Assembly: GCA_002245135.1 (NCBI GenBank)
Contig: NGBS01000583.1
Coordinates: forward strand, 496,001-560,000
Reading direction: 5' to 3'
Source: Proteromonas lacertae
Lineage: Eukaryota; Sar; Bigyra; Opalinata; Proteromonadidae
DNA length: 64,000 bases
This document shows positions 1-14,251 of this stretch, in pieces. Each line of letters opens with the position of its first letter. Positions within the stretch are counted from its first letter, which is position 1. Under the pieces are notes generated by a model, which was not told where the DNA came from, made no database searches, and saw nothing but the letters and a program-made list of their open reading frames with translations. The translations under genes and the position numbers were made by a program.

Positions 1-558
1 AAAAATAAAGAAATATTTAATTCAAAAATGCAATAATATGTACTATTTCTAGTAATGCAAATATCTGGGTTAAAAAATCCCAAATTATTTTGAAATAAGT
101 ACGTTTTTTTTTAATTCATTTTTCTTGATTTCCATTTGGAATACGATGAGATCATACCAATGTATGTGATAATATTGTTGGTATGAATATCTAGTTTATT
201 AATATTGGTTTTAATTATCATTCAAACAAATTATAGACGAGTATTATGTAAAAAAGCTACTGTACTATTTTTTCTTTACAGAATGCATTATGATGTTAAG
301 CTAAACATTTGTTATCTTTTTTAGTAATTAATTAACGAAATAGTGTAAGTACTGTACTTTTATGCAGTTTTCATTTCAAGTGTCTCTATTATTTGGATTT
401 GTATCTGAATAACATTGTTAAATTTCTATCCATGTACATCCATTCTATCTTTAGAAAATTCAAAACAAAGAATCAAGCTTTTGCTTGATAATTATTCTAA
501 GATTTTGTTCTTTTAGTAAAAAGAAAACAGATACTAAATTTGTAATTTATTATTCTAA
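1..558. other. AT-rich stretch with no gene seen
   Basis: Over 550 bp without a convincing reading frame, structured RNA or repeat. It precedes the RING gene and presumably contains its promoter. Poly-A/T runs and scattered TATA-like words are present, but they are expected by chance at this base composition. No tRNA-like or snRNA-like motif was recognised. Confidence 0.5.
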
Positions 559-1159
559 ATGTCAGATACATGTCCTATATGCATTCAAGAGTTTGAAGTA
601 AACGAACAAGGAATTTATAAAACTGCATGTGGTCATAGATTTCATGTTGGTTGTTTTGGTCAGTATTGTTTTATGGTCACCATTATAAATACATAGATTA
701 TTAAAACATTCAACCTTATGTCCATTATGTCGAGCAAAGCTAGTTGTTACTTCAAGAGGTGCTGAAGATATGTAAGTTTTGCTGATTATTAAAATGAATA
801 GATTTAATTCGATAGGAGACTTTGATTTTTTTATTGAAGATTTAGAAGTAAATAGTAATGCAATGATACTGCTAGAAACATTATCATATAATATATACAA
901 TGTTGTGCATGTTGCTGATATTATTGCATTCTATGCCTATATAAAAGAAAAAATAAAAGAAATGTATGTTGATATAGATGTAAATATACATATGTATAGG
1001 ACTTGTACTATACTGTTGTGGTGGAATGAAAACTTTAATATTAGTATAAAGTATTAATACTATTATGAATTAGACTTATTTTCTCACTTACCGAAATTCT
1101 TATTTGGTGATAAAGACGAACCAGATGATTTGTTAAATAATGAACATAAAGAAGATTGA
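559..1159 (+). CDS. RING-finger protein (putative E3 ubiquitin ligase)
   Basis: Four exons joined by three tiny introns (663-696, 772-801, 1044-1073), each GT...AG and 30-34 nt; all junctions keep frame. The N-terminus carries a RING of C3HC4/H2 type: CPIC near residue 5, the core CGHRFHVGC around residues 24-32, and CPLC after the first intron. The rest (about 110 residues) is rich in hydrophobic and acidic residues and matches no domain I know; it ends in an acidic tail (DKDEPDDLLNNEHKED). RING proteins of this size usually act as E2-recruiting ubiquitin ligases; the substrate cannot be inferred. The start is the only ATG just before the RING. Exon 4 is supported only by a clean splice and an open frame, so the C-terminus is less sure than the RING. 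Confidence 0.75.
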
Positions 1160-1377
1160 AAATTTATAATTGTATAATAGAAATATTTTAATCTATATAA
1201 ATTTAAATAAAATGTACATTTATATTTCTTATTGTTGTAATGGATATTCTATAATAATAGAAAAATAAATTAAAGGAATTAAATCACTTTTAAAAGAAGA
1301 GATTTTGAATTTTTTAAAATAACTACTTTCAAGCCAAAAGGTTTGATCAACATCAGTTTTTTTTAAATTTTGAATTA

Positions 1378-2486
1378 ATGTTTAAGTCAGCTAGAAATTT
1401 TTGGAGAAGAATTACAGGCAGAGATAAAAAGGATGCCACTATATTATTGGTTGGATTAGATAATGCAGGTAAAACAACAATAATTAATTCTTTGAAAGGA
1501 AGTATTGATTTAATTATGAGTAATATTGTTATAGTTTTGGATGAAGAAGTTGTACCAACTGTTGGAATGACAAGACCTATTGATTTGAAACTAAAGAAAT
1601 ACAACGTTTCTTGTCTTGATCTTGGAGGACATGTTAATTTCAGAGCTGTGTGGGCAAAATATTATGACCAAGTATTGAATCTTTGAGATTATTAACTAAT
1701 TTGTTATAGATGCATGCTGTGATATTTGTTATTGATGCTGCTGATCAAAGTCGATTGAATGAAATGATGGATGAGTTTAAGAAATGTTCAACACATCCAG
1801 GCATTTCAGGAAAACCATTTTTAATTTTTGCCAATAAACAAGATTTACCAACCGCTTTATCAGAAGTAGAATTAGCCACTAAGTTGAATCTTCCATCATT
1901 AGATACATGCTCACATAATATAATGAAATGTATTGCAAAAGCATCAGCAAATGGTGGAAAAGTTGATCCAACATTACAAAACGGATTATTATGGATTATT
2001 GAAACTTTAGATAAGAGTTATGAAGATATTAATAATAGAGTAACAGAAGCAAAGAAAAAAGCAGACAGTGATGCTAAAAAAATAGCAGAAGAACGTAAAA
2101 AACGTGTAGAAGAATTCAAAAAACTATCACCTGAAGAACAACAAAGAATTAAAGATGAAGAAAAGAAAAAGAGAGAAGCTGAAGCTGAAAACGATGTACC
2201 AATGTGTTGCGAATGTAATAAGAATCAAGCTACTCGTAAATGTGAAGCTAGTAATTGGAAACCGGTATGTGATGATTGTTATAATCGATTAACTGCAGTT
2301 GCAACTCCTCCACCACCTCCACAACAGAATCCTGTAGTTCCTGAGCCAGTACAAGCTCCAGCAGCTATTGTAGATGAAAATAGAGATAATAATAATGAAA
2401 ATGCACCACTACCTGAACCTAGTGATATAGAGAAAGCTGGTGACGAAAAGCCAAATGAAGAGATTGAAGAAAAACCTGCTGAATAG
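1378..2486 (+). CDS. ARL13: ARL13B-like ciliary small GTPase with coiled coil
   Basis: Two exons around a 38-nt intron (1672-1709). The N-terminal half is an ARF/ARL G domain: P-loop GLDNAGKTT, switch region PTVGM, G3 as DLGGH (no catalytic Gln, as is typical of ARL13B), G4 ANKQD. The phrase ISGKPFLIFANKQD and the long charged helix that follows (KKKADSDAKKIAEERKKR) match the ARL13B pattern of GTPase plus coiled coil. ARL13B acts in the ciliary membrane as an ARL3 GEF and in ciliary signalling, so it implies a cilium. A Cys pattern CCEC...C...CDDC at about residues 270-297 looks like a small zinc site, followed by a Pro-rich, acidic tail. The N-terminal Cys pair used for palmitoylation in animals is absent, so membrane attachment may differ. 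Confidence 0.85.
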
Positions 2487-2572
2487 ATTTTTTTTCACAA
2501 CAGTTATTATTATTATTATTATTTTTAATATGTATATGTTAAAGACAATATTAAAAGACAGAGTTACAACAT

Positions 2573-5164
2573 TTATTTTTTCTTAATTTGATTATTTTGA
2601 TAGAATTGTTTCAATTCTGATATACATTTACCATATTCAATACTATAACTATAACTGTTGTACTTTCTCAACGATCTCTTAATCCATTGAGGTAATTTTG
2701 AAATAATTCTTTCATTATCATATCTACTATCTATTAACACAATACTGGAATAATCATTAATATGTCTAATCGATCTTCCAATTGATTGATTCACAGACTT
2801 CATACATATATTTGTTTCATAATCTTTTACAATTTCACTATTTTTAAAGTTTAGATTATAATAGTTCTTTCTTTCTATTAGTACTGAATCATATGGATTA
2901 GGATAAGGCATTCCAACAATAGTTACATTTCTTGCAAGATTATCATTGAAATTAATTCCTTCAGATAATTTACCTCCTATTACACAGAATAATATTGCTT
3001 CTTTACCTCTATCAATTGATTCTTTATATTTACTAAGATATTAAATAATAACAACAATATAATATATACTCAAATACATTATAATCTTTTGATTGATTCT
3101 CTTTTGATTCAAAGAAGATTTTCTTACTCTTTTCAATTACCAAATCATATTTTTCTTTTTTAATATAATCAATAAATTTCTGTAAATAATAATAGGAAGT
3201 GAAAAAACAAATCATTCCAAATGGAACATTTTCAATAATACCATTCAAACTATCACATAAATCTCTATACATATTATCTCTTTTCTCATAATTAAATATT
3301 AACTCATTGTTATTCACACTTTTATTCAATACCATACATAATATTTGACTTGGATTTATTATATGATCTAATTTTAATATGTCAATTCTTTCTTTATTTA
3401 TCTTTGGGAATAATTGGTATGTCAACTCTTCAATTGGTTCTAATGTTCCACCTATTAGAATAACTGATCTTGCATTATCAACGACTGATTCAAATTTCTC
3501 TGATGGACTTAATAATATATATTGAAGAGTAGCAACATTGTTATCTTGTTTATTAACACAAATTCTCCCAAACTATTTAATAAACAAATATTATTCATAA
3601 GAATATATACACTATCAGCAGTTACAAGTGATTCTGAAAATTGAATCAATTTGTATAATGCATTTGGTATTATTTTCCCTTCATTTTCTTTTCTTTCATC
3701 ATCTGTCATCTTTTTCATTATTCTTAAAATAAATGATCTAAGTTTAGCAGCAACATTATATTTTCTCATATATGAATTTATTTCACTTAAATTAATATCA
3801 TTTATCTTTGAATTACATTTAAACTCAGTCACTCTTAACAATTGATTAGTTTTATTATCCAATTTCTTCAAATATTTCAATAACATTGAACATAGTGAAT
3901 TAATAGTTGATAATCTTGATACATCACATTTCAATCTATATTCTGATCTATATTTCGGTATATATGTTACCAAACATTCGATATCTTTATATGTTATTGA
4001 TGGACTATACAATTCGTTTATTGTATTCACTACATTGTGACCTTCATCTAAAATAATACTTTGATTCTATTAATAGAAAATAATAAAATATACAGTAATA
4101 TCAATTCCTAAACTTTCTCTTGTTTCTTTATGTAATAACACTGAATATGGTAGTAATATAATCTCTGCTAATGGAATGGAATACCTAACACTATAATATG
4201 GACAACAACTCATTTCTTTACTCAATGATTTCAAGTCTTCAATATCCATTGTTTCGTTTAATATTATATCACTTAATTCTTTACATTTTATTATATTATA
4301 ATAAGGACATTTCTTCTTTTTATCTTCTCTTAATTCTCTACATTTTTCATTCAAATCATTAGGTGATGTTTTCTTTATCAAATCTTTATTTATACATAAC
4401 TTTTGTCTTGATGCTAATGTTACTATTCTACATTTACCTTTATATTCTGTTTTATTTATTTCATCTATTAATTGACTTAGTTGTGAATGTGTTCTACTAC
4501 AATAATATAATTTATTACAATGTTTTATATCTCTTATTTCTGATGATTGATCATCATTTTCTTCTTTTATTAGATTCTTTACAAATTCTTCTAATTCATT
4601 TGTAGATGATTCTTCTTCAGGTATAAATTCATTTTCTCCATCTCCATCTTCATCTTCATTCTCTTCTTCTTCTTCTTCCAATACAATCTTTCTCTTTTTG
4701 AATTGATTTGATTTATTCTTTATTGTTTTGACATGATTATATCTCTTCTTTAATTCTTCTATTTCATTATTTATTATACCTTCTTCAGTCTCTATGAAAA
4801 ATAACATATTAGCTCATACCAACTAGATTATTCTTATAAGCATCACTAATCCAACTTAATTCATTATTATTTTCTTCCTCCTTTCTTCTCAGCTTTTTCT
4901 ATACCTTGAGGAAATACTGAAACATCTTTCAACCACTTCAAACTTCCACATACTATACAAAGAGATTTACCCTAACAGCAAAAAAATAATGATTTACTAA
5001 TCATACAGTTCCTGTTGGACTTTCTAATATTCCTATTTTACCTTCCTTTAATACTTTTTCTATTTCTTTCATTAACTCAATTTGGCGGGTGTATGGATTA
5101 TACGGGAATTTAAATTCCTATATGATATATAACAATAATATAATACATTTGATGTATTTAACAT
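2573..5164 (-). CDS. DDX11: DDX11/Chl1-family Fe-S DNA helicase
   Basis: Multi-exon minus-strand gene. Exon 1 codes only MLNTSN and is followed by an intron; the protein then reads [19 protein letters not shown]. Walker A (ESPTGTGKS) is interrupted by an intron between GT and GKS. An acidic Glu-rich insert precedes motif Ia ([13 protein letters not shown]). Four Fe-S cluster cysteines follow (KLC, NEKC, KKC, SCCPYY), diagnostic of the XPD/FANCJ/RTEL1/DDX11 group. The Walker B box reads DEGH where the family has DEAH. The C-terminus has [14 protein letters not shown], close to the motif VI region of DDX11, and KLPQWI as in DDX11. The protein would unwind DNA in the nucleus and support sister-chromatid cohesion, which fits the RAD21 gene further right. 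Smaller introns in the middle were not all mapped. Confidence 0.85.
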
Positions 5165-5288
5165 TCTATGTTATTCAATAAACAAAATTTAAATATTTGT
5201 GTCAAAAAATAACCCATTTGTTTTCCTAACCCCATAAATTGAAAAAGTTCATAATCAATCCATGTATTATATATATTATTCTATTATT

Positions 5289-6890
5289 TTACACTCCACC
5301 CCAAGGCGTCCATACACCATCAAAGTTTTTCGGATCTGCTGCTGGATCTTGTTTATGTGGATTTTCTGGAGCTGCTTCGTCCCTGTACTTCTTTGCCTTT
5401 TCTCTAATTTGCTTCAGTATGTTAGGATATTTATCTGCCAAATTATTTCTCTCATAAGGATCATCTTTTATATTGAATAAATACTCTCCCTTTGGTGGGT
5501 TTTTACATTGAGCAGATGGAAATTGATCTATTGCAGAAGAAAAATAATATAAAAATACATGAATAAGTTGTATTAGGAACTTCAATCCAACCATCATAAG
5601 ATCCAATATAACTACCATTAACATACTTCCAATCACCCATCAAATAAGCATCAACTTCATTCTTAATTGTATTTAACAACATTTCATTCCTTGGTGACTG
5701 TCTATTCTCTGTTATAGATTTCCATTGATTAACACCATCTAATGGATTCTTTATTGTACTATTGGTTGAGACATTTAAAAATCCTAATATAGTAGGCAAC
5801 CAATCAACTGCATGCATCATTCCTTTATATTCATCAGCTCTATTTTATAATAATATATATATACTGTTTTTGAACTAAATTACCAGTTATAAATGATACT
5901 CCCTTCACTCCTCCTTCAAATTGAGTTCCTTTACCAGCTCTATATGGATAATTACATCCAAAGTTATCTTCTGGACCATCTGGACAAACACAAGCACCAT
6001 TATCAGTGGTAAATATTATCAAAGTATCATTCAAATATCCTAATTCATCCATCACTTTAGTTATATTTCTTATACTTTCATCCATTAAATACAACTCAGC
6101 TGCAAATGTTCTTCTATCTAAATTCTTAATATGTTTAAATTTATCAATATATTCTTGTGGAGCTTTAGTTGGACCATGAACTCCTTGTTGAGCTAAATAT
6201 AAGAAGAATGGTTTTGATGAATTATGATTTTTTAACATTCTTATTGCTTCTTGAGTATATAAAAATGTACTGTATGTTCCATTTGACTTTCTATCAACTA
6301 CAGAACAATCTGGGCCACAGTATGGTCTTGTTTCATTTCTTAAATCATATCCACCTGCTTCATCATGAGTGAAATAATCGATTGCTCCATGATAATAACC
6401 ATAAAACTGATCAAAACCACGATAGGTGGGTGTATATCTCCATTTCCAATATCCTAAATGCCATTTACCTACTAGATAGTTCATATAACCTTCTTTCTTC
6501 AATACTTCTGGTAAAATTGTTTCATTTTCGTGTAATGCAAATGGACTCCATGCTAATATTACGAAATTCTGTAAGCCATATCTCATAGGATAACGACCTG
6601 TCATGAAAGCCTAGGCGAGTCATTTATACAATATTGAATTATACTGCTCTTGATGGAGTACACATATATTGGACATAGTAATTCTCTAATTTAACACCTT
6701 CATTAGCCATTTTATCGAGTGTAGGCGTATAAAGATCAGAGTCGTGATATCCAACATCTGACCATCCAAGATCATCAGAGACTAATACCTAAAATTCAGG
6801 GTGTATACCTATAAATAAGATGTTTGGCTTTTTAGCATCAATTGGCGCTAAAGATAAAGCTAGGATTAGAAAAATCACATTAATCGTCAT
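5289..6890 (-). CDS. ARSB: Arylsulfatase B-like sulfatase, secreted/lysosomal
   Basis: The start gives a signal peptide ([19 protein letters not shown]) and then KKPNILFI, joined across a short intron to [14 protein letters not shown], the metal-binding Asp pair of sulfatases. The formylglycine site CTPSR lies just before the next intron; GKWHLG, TTDNGA and GTQFEGGV follow in family order. The C-terminus ([19 protein letters not shown]) and the final GVWTPWG agree with arylsulfatase B, which removes sulfate from N-acetylgalactosamine 4-sulfate. At about 500 residues it is family length and looks intact. At least three short introns. It needs a formylglycine-generating enzyme, not seen in this window. 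Glycan substrate specificity is inferred from similarity only. Confidence 0.88.
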
Positions 6891-7016
6891 TTTCGAAAAT
6901 TGAAAGATATGATGTAGATTGTTAGTTTATTTATATGTACATCATATTTCAAAACGAATAAAACTTGTTTGTATAATATTAGAAGAAATAGATAGAAAAA
7001 GAATAAAATTCATAAA

Positions 7017-10000
7017 TTATTTCTTTTTTATTTGACTTTTTCTTTCATCTTCCACATTCTCTTCTGGTTGTTCTATCTTCCATTGGTATATAGATCTGTC
7101 AGCTCCTCCAACACCAATTATATATTTGAAATCAGTAGAAAACCTTATATTTTGTACTTTAATATTAGTTCCACAGATTTGTAAATACTATAATAAATAA
7201 GTGAAATATATAATATACCTGAGCATTCTTATGAAGACAAGGGAAATGATAAATTCTAACACCTCCACATTCTAAAGCAATAATAATATATTTATGTTTC
7301 ATATCACAATCACAACTATTAATATTAAATAACTGATTATTAGGACTAATCTCAGGCCAGATACCTTGAGTAGTCCATGATAGAGGACATGATTCAGTAA
7401 ACCAATCAAGATTATTAACACTATTCACATGATTAACAACTTCACAATCATCTGTCTTGAAATACTCCAAATCAAAAGTTCCTGAATTAGATCTAATATA
7501 TAAAGAATCAATAGAAAAATCAAAATGTGTAACTGGTGAATTATTATATTCACATCTTCCTAATAATAGGTAATTAGTTGTATCGTATAAATATATTCGA
7601 TGATCATATGAACTAATGGCAATCATTTCACCATTTTTACTGTATTTTATATCAGTTATCCATTCTCTACTATCTCTTCCTTCATGTTTTATCAATAATG
7701 AATCACTCTCTAATATTAAGAAACTTCCATCTTTCTTCGCTTTACCATCTGCACTTCCACCAATACCAACGATAATATTCTCTAAATTATGAGACCATTT
7801 TACAGCTCTACTCTTACTATCCAATAACACTAATTGTTTCATTGTGTGTTGACTTAATGACCATATTCTAACTGTACAATCATCACCTGATGTTATAAAT
7901 TCATCGGTATTTTCTATATTCATATCCAAACCCCATAATTCATCACTACTATGACCTCTATGAAGTAATAAATCATTTCCTGTGTATGTTATTTCATATA
8001 TTTCACCACTTTTACATCCTACTAATACTGTTCCTTCATAATTAATACAAACACTACTGATTGAATACTCTAATGGTCTATCAACCATATCATTTATATT
8101 CACAGCTCTTAAAATTGTAAAACTTGTATTCCATATTAACACCATTCCTATTATACAACCAGATACTAATACTTCATTATCTCTTGTTTTTGTTGAATAT
8201 ACACAAGTTATACTTCTTTCATGAGCTTTTACTATTTTCTGTAAAACACAAGTGTCAAGATTCCATATATAAAAACTACCACTTTGTGTACCTGTCACTA
8301 AATTTCCATTAAATATTGTTCCTGTATTAATCTGTTGTTTTCTACCACTACTTATATTAAACATACCATCTGTAGAAACTATACTATTATTCTCTATTTT
8401 ATAAAACTTTATATATTTATCACCACCTACAGTAAAAGTATATTCAGTTGTGATTGGTAAGAATGATATAAAATGTGGTTCATTTCTACTTCCATTAGTT
8501 AAACATTCAATCTGATAAACATTCCAATCACCTGTATTACTATACCAAACTACAATTGTATGATTTATATCATTTCCAACAGAAACAATTCTGTGATTAT
8601 CGGATGAGATTTTAACAAATATAACTCCATATTCATGTATTGGTTTTAACTGGTTAATTAATGTACCACTATGAGAATTCCATATATTAATCATTGGTTC
8701 AATACCCTCTTCACCAGTTATTACTAAATTACCTTTATCATTAATATCTAATGAAATAATTGTATTTTCATGATTCATATGATATGTTTGCTTCTTGAAT
8801 TCTTTATTATAAATCACACCTAATCTTGATGTATGATAGATAATCTCATTATAATTATTATATCTTAAATTACTTCTTATATTCTGTGTGTTAAAACCAT
8901 GAACAAAATCCAAAGTCACTTTTATATTTGGTAATGTATCATTTACTTCTGGTAATTTATCAGGATCCATTATATTGGCTATGTAAATAAAAATAAAAGC
9001 ATTTTATATTTATAATATTATACACATCCATCTTCTATCATTCATACTAATATCCATATCATACATCTTGATATAATTGCTTTCATTACTTCTTGGGACA
9101 ATATGAATAGCATGATCTGGATTTAATGGCAATTCTTCACTTACATCAAATGGAATATCAAACTATATACAAATAGAATAATAATAAAAAGAAATATATA
9201 CATTAGTTTTCCACTGGAAAATACATCTATCTTCTTTACCAATTGAAATTACATACTTATCTTCAAACAAGAACTTCACATCACTAACTTCTCCAGAATG
9301 TCCTCTATATACTTTATAAGCAGATGATCTATCAAGAACAGGGAAATTGTATAATTTAACTTGTCCATAATTATCAGCAGTAACTAAATGTTTACCTAAT
9401 TTTGATCTATCAACCCTATTGTATATAGTTCCATCATTATAATCAGGCCAAATGCCTTGTGTGCAATAACCACCAGGAATGGTATAAGTTGTCCATTCCA
9501 TATCTTTCATTGTAGTTGGATCATCCACAATACCTGAATTCTCAGTTTGATAAAACACTAATTCGTTATTTGTATTATAACATTGCAAATATCCACCATT
9601 CTCAGTTAAATCAAAATGAATGATATTTGTATTATTCATACTTTCACATTTGGACATTACATTATAATCATTCTTAATGTCATAAACATATAAATAATGT
9701 TCTGCTGATGATACAGCCATCATGTCTCCATTTTCTGAACATTTTATACCATATATAGGAGGCATTAATTCATTAAATTCTCTTTCTCTTGAACTATTCT
9801 CCACATTAATAAGCATAAATGATGGTTCTTTTATTTGTTCTTCTCCTTCAACATATGGCTTTAATTTTCTTTCAGATAATCCAACCATTAATTTACTACC
9901 ATCAGATGAAAAGCAAACTGAATTACCTTTGTTAGATATATTAATACACTTTTGTTGAGTATGAGTTTCAGCATCAAATATCCTACAATAACCATCATCT

Positions 10001-13000
10001 CCAACAGTAGCAAATTGTAATTTTGTTGGATCTGATGCAATTGCATTCAAGTGATTTATATAATGAGATTGAACTAATGGTTGCTGTTTTCTCAAAGATC
10101 CTTCTCTTAAATACAATTCAACAATTTCTCCACTTCTTGTTCCAACTAATACATAACTAATATCGTGGGGACATAAACCAACAATTGCAGCATTTGAAAT
10201 AAATGAATTTCTCTTGATATCAGCTGAACTGACTATCTCGAAATCATTATTATATGATTTTATCAAACCATCAATACTTGCTGAAGTAATATGATCATCA
10301 TTAGCTGATATTGTTAATATTGATTTACTATGAGCTGGAATTATTCTTTGAACTGATGTATTCTTCATAATATATAATTTACCATCAATTGCACCAGCTA
10401 CAACTCTATCACCTAAAGCTGTAATACAATTTAATGGTTGTAGAAAACCTTTATCACACATTTGATAATTCTTTAAACAGATATTCCTTCCATCAATTAT
10501 TCCATAACATAGAATATTAATACCACATATTGAGATTAGATCTGGTGTTACAAACACAAAATCCATTACTCTTCTTACACCCAATTCTGCTGAACATTGA
10601 ACTACACCTTCTTTAATGTTATATCTGTAATGTTATATAAATAATTATTAAACTATACATTGCTAGTGTATTATATTTAGCCATTTCAACTGAAGCTAGT
10701 AATCTATTATCAGGTGAAAATTTCAATTGTCTTACTGGATTTCTACACAAATAAAATAAATAGAATAGAATATTAATACATATGAAAACCTGTTAATTCT
10801 TGTAGAGTTTGTAATGTTTCAATATTCCATATCATAATCTTCGGATATTTACCAATTTGGCTTGAAGCAGCAATTGTTCTAGTATTATCAACAGTCAAAG
10901 CAGATATTCTATCAGTATGTTTCCTATAAAACCTTTGAGTTCCATTTTCATAATCATAAATCACAACAACAGAAGAAGCTGGATATATTGCTTCACCTTT
11001 ATTAGAAAGAAATATATTATTCTTCATTCCTTCATTATTATATCCATAGATCCATTCTAATTCCAATGATTCTGCAGGTATATCAGAATTACTGTAATAC
11101 TCCATTGTTGGTGGACAAATACTATCCATCCAAGGATATATTGGAATTGAATCAACTTTTTCATCACCTAATTTGTTATATTTATATTTTAAAGAAGAAT
11201 CATATCCATTCATCATTTCATATTCTTTAGATCTTTCTATTGAAGCATTTGCTATGAAATCTTCTTGAATTACATAACTTAAATCATTTTGCTTCATTTC
11301 TTTATTATGGTAATTGATTATATTATTCTTCCACTGTATGATACAACAATCATTTCTACCTGTTGAAAATATATTTGTGTATTTTTGATTGTATTTTACA
11401 TTTGAAACACCATAACAATGACCATAATAACATACACCATTATCATCTAAACTTATTGGGTAATTTGTAACTCTAACTTCACCATATTCAGTTCCAAAAA
11501 TACAACTTCTTGTTGCTAAAGATTTATCCATACAAGTGACAGTGTTATTATCAAAATATTCAGTTTGGAATAATCCTTTTGTTGTATAATGATATATACA
11601 ATTATTACTCAACCATTTTGTTTCACCTACTATACTTGCATCTATTATTCTAGAACAATCTTTTGGATTAAAATACAACAAATCTTTACCTGTTGTGTTG
11701 AATCGCACAATTGTTATATCTTCATTAAAATCTATTGTTATAACATCAGTACTCATTCCTTTACATCTACCAACACATTTTGTAGTCAATTTCCCATCAT
11801 TTTCAGTCTTTATATCATAAATAAACACAGAATGATCACCTGATGCAATACCAAATGATGTATTATCTCCCCATTGAACACAGGTGATTGGTTTAGCAGA
11901 ATCTTTTAATTCTTTCAACACTTTGAAAGTGGGAAATTCTAATATCACAACATTACCAGTTCTACGATGCATTTTACCATCTTTATATCCAAAACCAACT
12001 ATTAAATACTTTCCATTTGGTGAAATATTCATTGAAGTGATTGGTCCATTTAATCTGCATGTCTTTACAATTGTATGAGTAGAATAATCCCATAAATATA
12101 TAATTCCATCATCACCACCAGTAACAAAGGAGTGTTGTTGTATTGCTTGTTGTAATTGTTGTTGTGATGGTAATTTTATCATTTCCATAGCTCTTAATTC
12201 TCCATCATAATGACCTTGTACTAAAGCACCATGATTAACATTAGAACCATCAATAAATGACATTTCAAATATTGAACCAGTGTAAGTACCAACTGCAATC
12301 TTTGAAGTTGTTGGATCAATGGATATATTACTTGCTTGAGTGTAATTGATATTCAATAATCCTATTTCATAAGTACTACCTGGTGTAATTCTCGCACCTT
12401 TTGCATACCCCCAAACTCTTACTTTATCATCTTTACCAAGTGATAAAAATCCACTTCCAAACATTATTATTCCCATTATTGCACCTTCATGACCTCTGAA
12501 TATTTGTTTAATATTTCTATTCTCCCACATATAAATATCACCTGATATTGTTCCTGTTATATAATAGTTTCTATCTGGAGTACAAGAAATACATGTCTGA
12601 TCTTGTATTTTTGCTAAATTTCCAACATATGTTCTTTGTGGTAAGAATAAATGATTATCTCTATACCATAAATACAATCCATTTTCACCAACTGTACCAA
12701 ATGATTCATCATTCTTCCAATAAGAACTATAAATTCTATAGGGAGATTCAGCTGAAAATATCATTTTTGTATTCTTTGATTGCCAAGCATATACCACTAC
12801 TCTATTTGGTGTTTCTTGACTAATACTTGTAAGAAATTTCCCATTTTGACTAAATGATAATGAAGAAATACCTAACTTTTGATATCCACTTAAAATAGAC
12901 AATATTTCTAAAGTATCAGTTTTCCATACAATTATTTTGGGATTCTTACCAGCTTGAGCTGATGCTACAATCTATTAAATAACAAAATAAAAGGGAAGAG

Positions 13001-14145
13001 AGATATACATTTCCAGATTGATTCACAGTTATTGCAGTGACTTCTTCACTATGTTGATTGAAATATCTTTGAGTATTTGAAGATGGATCATACAACACAA
13101 CAATACAAGCAGCAGGATATATTAACTCACCACTTTGTAAATAATATAACACATTTCTCGATTTCTTGCAATTCCAACCATAAATCCACTCAATATTGAG
13201 TGAAGATGTCGGAATATCACCAGCATTTGTATCTTCATCAGCTTCATCATATCCACTGGTTGATTCTAATGATGAAGTTATCCATTGATATGTATGTCCT
13301 TTTTTTGCTGTTTGTTTTGTTGGCATTAATTGTTTCTTTTGTTGTTGTTGTCGCTCTTGCTCTTGCTCTTCTTTTTCTTTTTCTTCTTTTTCTCTTTCTT
13401 TTATTGATAAGTTTAATCTGTTTGATGTGTCAATATATTCTTCATATTTCTCTGGTCTTTCTATGGGAAATACTTCTTTGAGGAAATCAATAATTGGAAT
13501 ATTCGATTCTACTTCAGCTGTATCTTCAGGATTACTGAAATAAGTTAACCATGATGATATTTCAGGAGTCTATTATTATTATAAAAAGATAAAAAGAAAA
13601 GAAAATACTATTAAACAAAAATCGATAAACTGCTGTTTTGAAATATTGGCTGTTCTTTCTTTATTATTTTCATTAAATGCTTTCAATGTATATGTTTCAA
13701 TCTTTAAATCAGGAGGAGGAGTTGAATTGGTAATTTTACATAATCCAGTTATTGTTGATTTTAAGCATAATGTCATTTCATCTAATGATATACTAGCATT
13801 TTCATCAAAATCATATAACATAAATATATATGACAATTTCTCTTGAATTGATATTGATGAAGTAACAGCAACAGTTCCTAAGAATTCTAATGCATCAACC
13901 ATCGAATTATTGTCTGTGTCGAGAGCCTCAAAGAATCTTTTTGAATATCTCCCCAGTTCTGTTTCAGTACAAGACATATAATCAATAAGACAAGCACAAA
14001 CATCTCTAAAATCTGGCGGATTCAATCCAAATCCTTCAGCAACATTATTAAATGATTCTAACAATTTATTTAAAGCTGATTGTGGTAAGTTTAGAAAAGG
14101 CCAGCATTCTTCTATATATACACTCTTTCCCAATTGTTGACCCAT
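7017..14145 (-). CDS. EF-hand protein fused to three EML (HELP-WD40) units
   Basis: One gene of about 2,270 residues: every break between the long open frames closes with an in-frame GT...AG intron of about 25-55 nt. The N-terminus (MGQQLG, a possible myristoylation site) is a calcineurin B/NCS-like EF-hand module with loops such as DTDNNSMVDALEF and DFDENASISLDEM, ending in a Ser-Trp-Leu (SWLTYF) stretch. A charged linker and a HELP-type element (LNIEWIYGW) lead into WD40 propellers; a second HELP-like copy (LELEWIYGYN) follows, and the units span roughly 13.3-10.7, 10.7-9.1 and 9.1-7.0 kb. This is the EML5/EML6 tandem architecture of microtubule-binding EMAP proteins, with an added Ca2+-binding head. 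It probably binds axonemal or cytoplasmic microtubules. WD repeats are degenerate in the last unit. Confidence 0.85.
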
Positions 14146-14251
14146 TAATATTTTACTATTTTCAGTAGTATTTACTTAGTTTTAAGAAAATACAAAAAAC
14201 GAAAGTCAAAAAGAAGTAAATTTGACACAAAATTACCTCTCTCTTTTAAAT

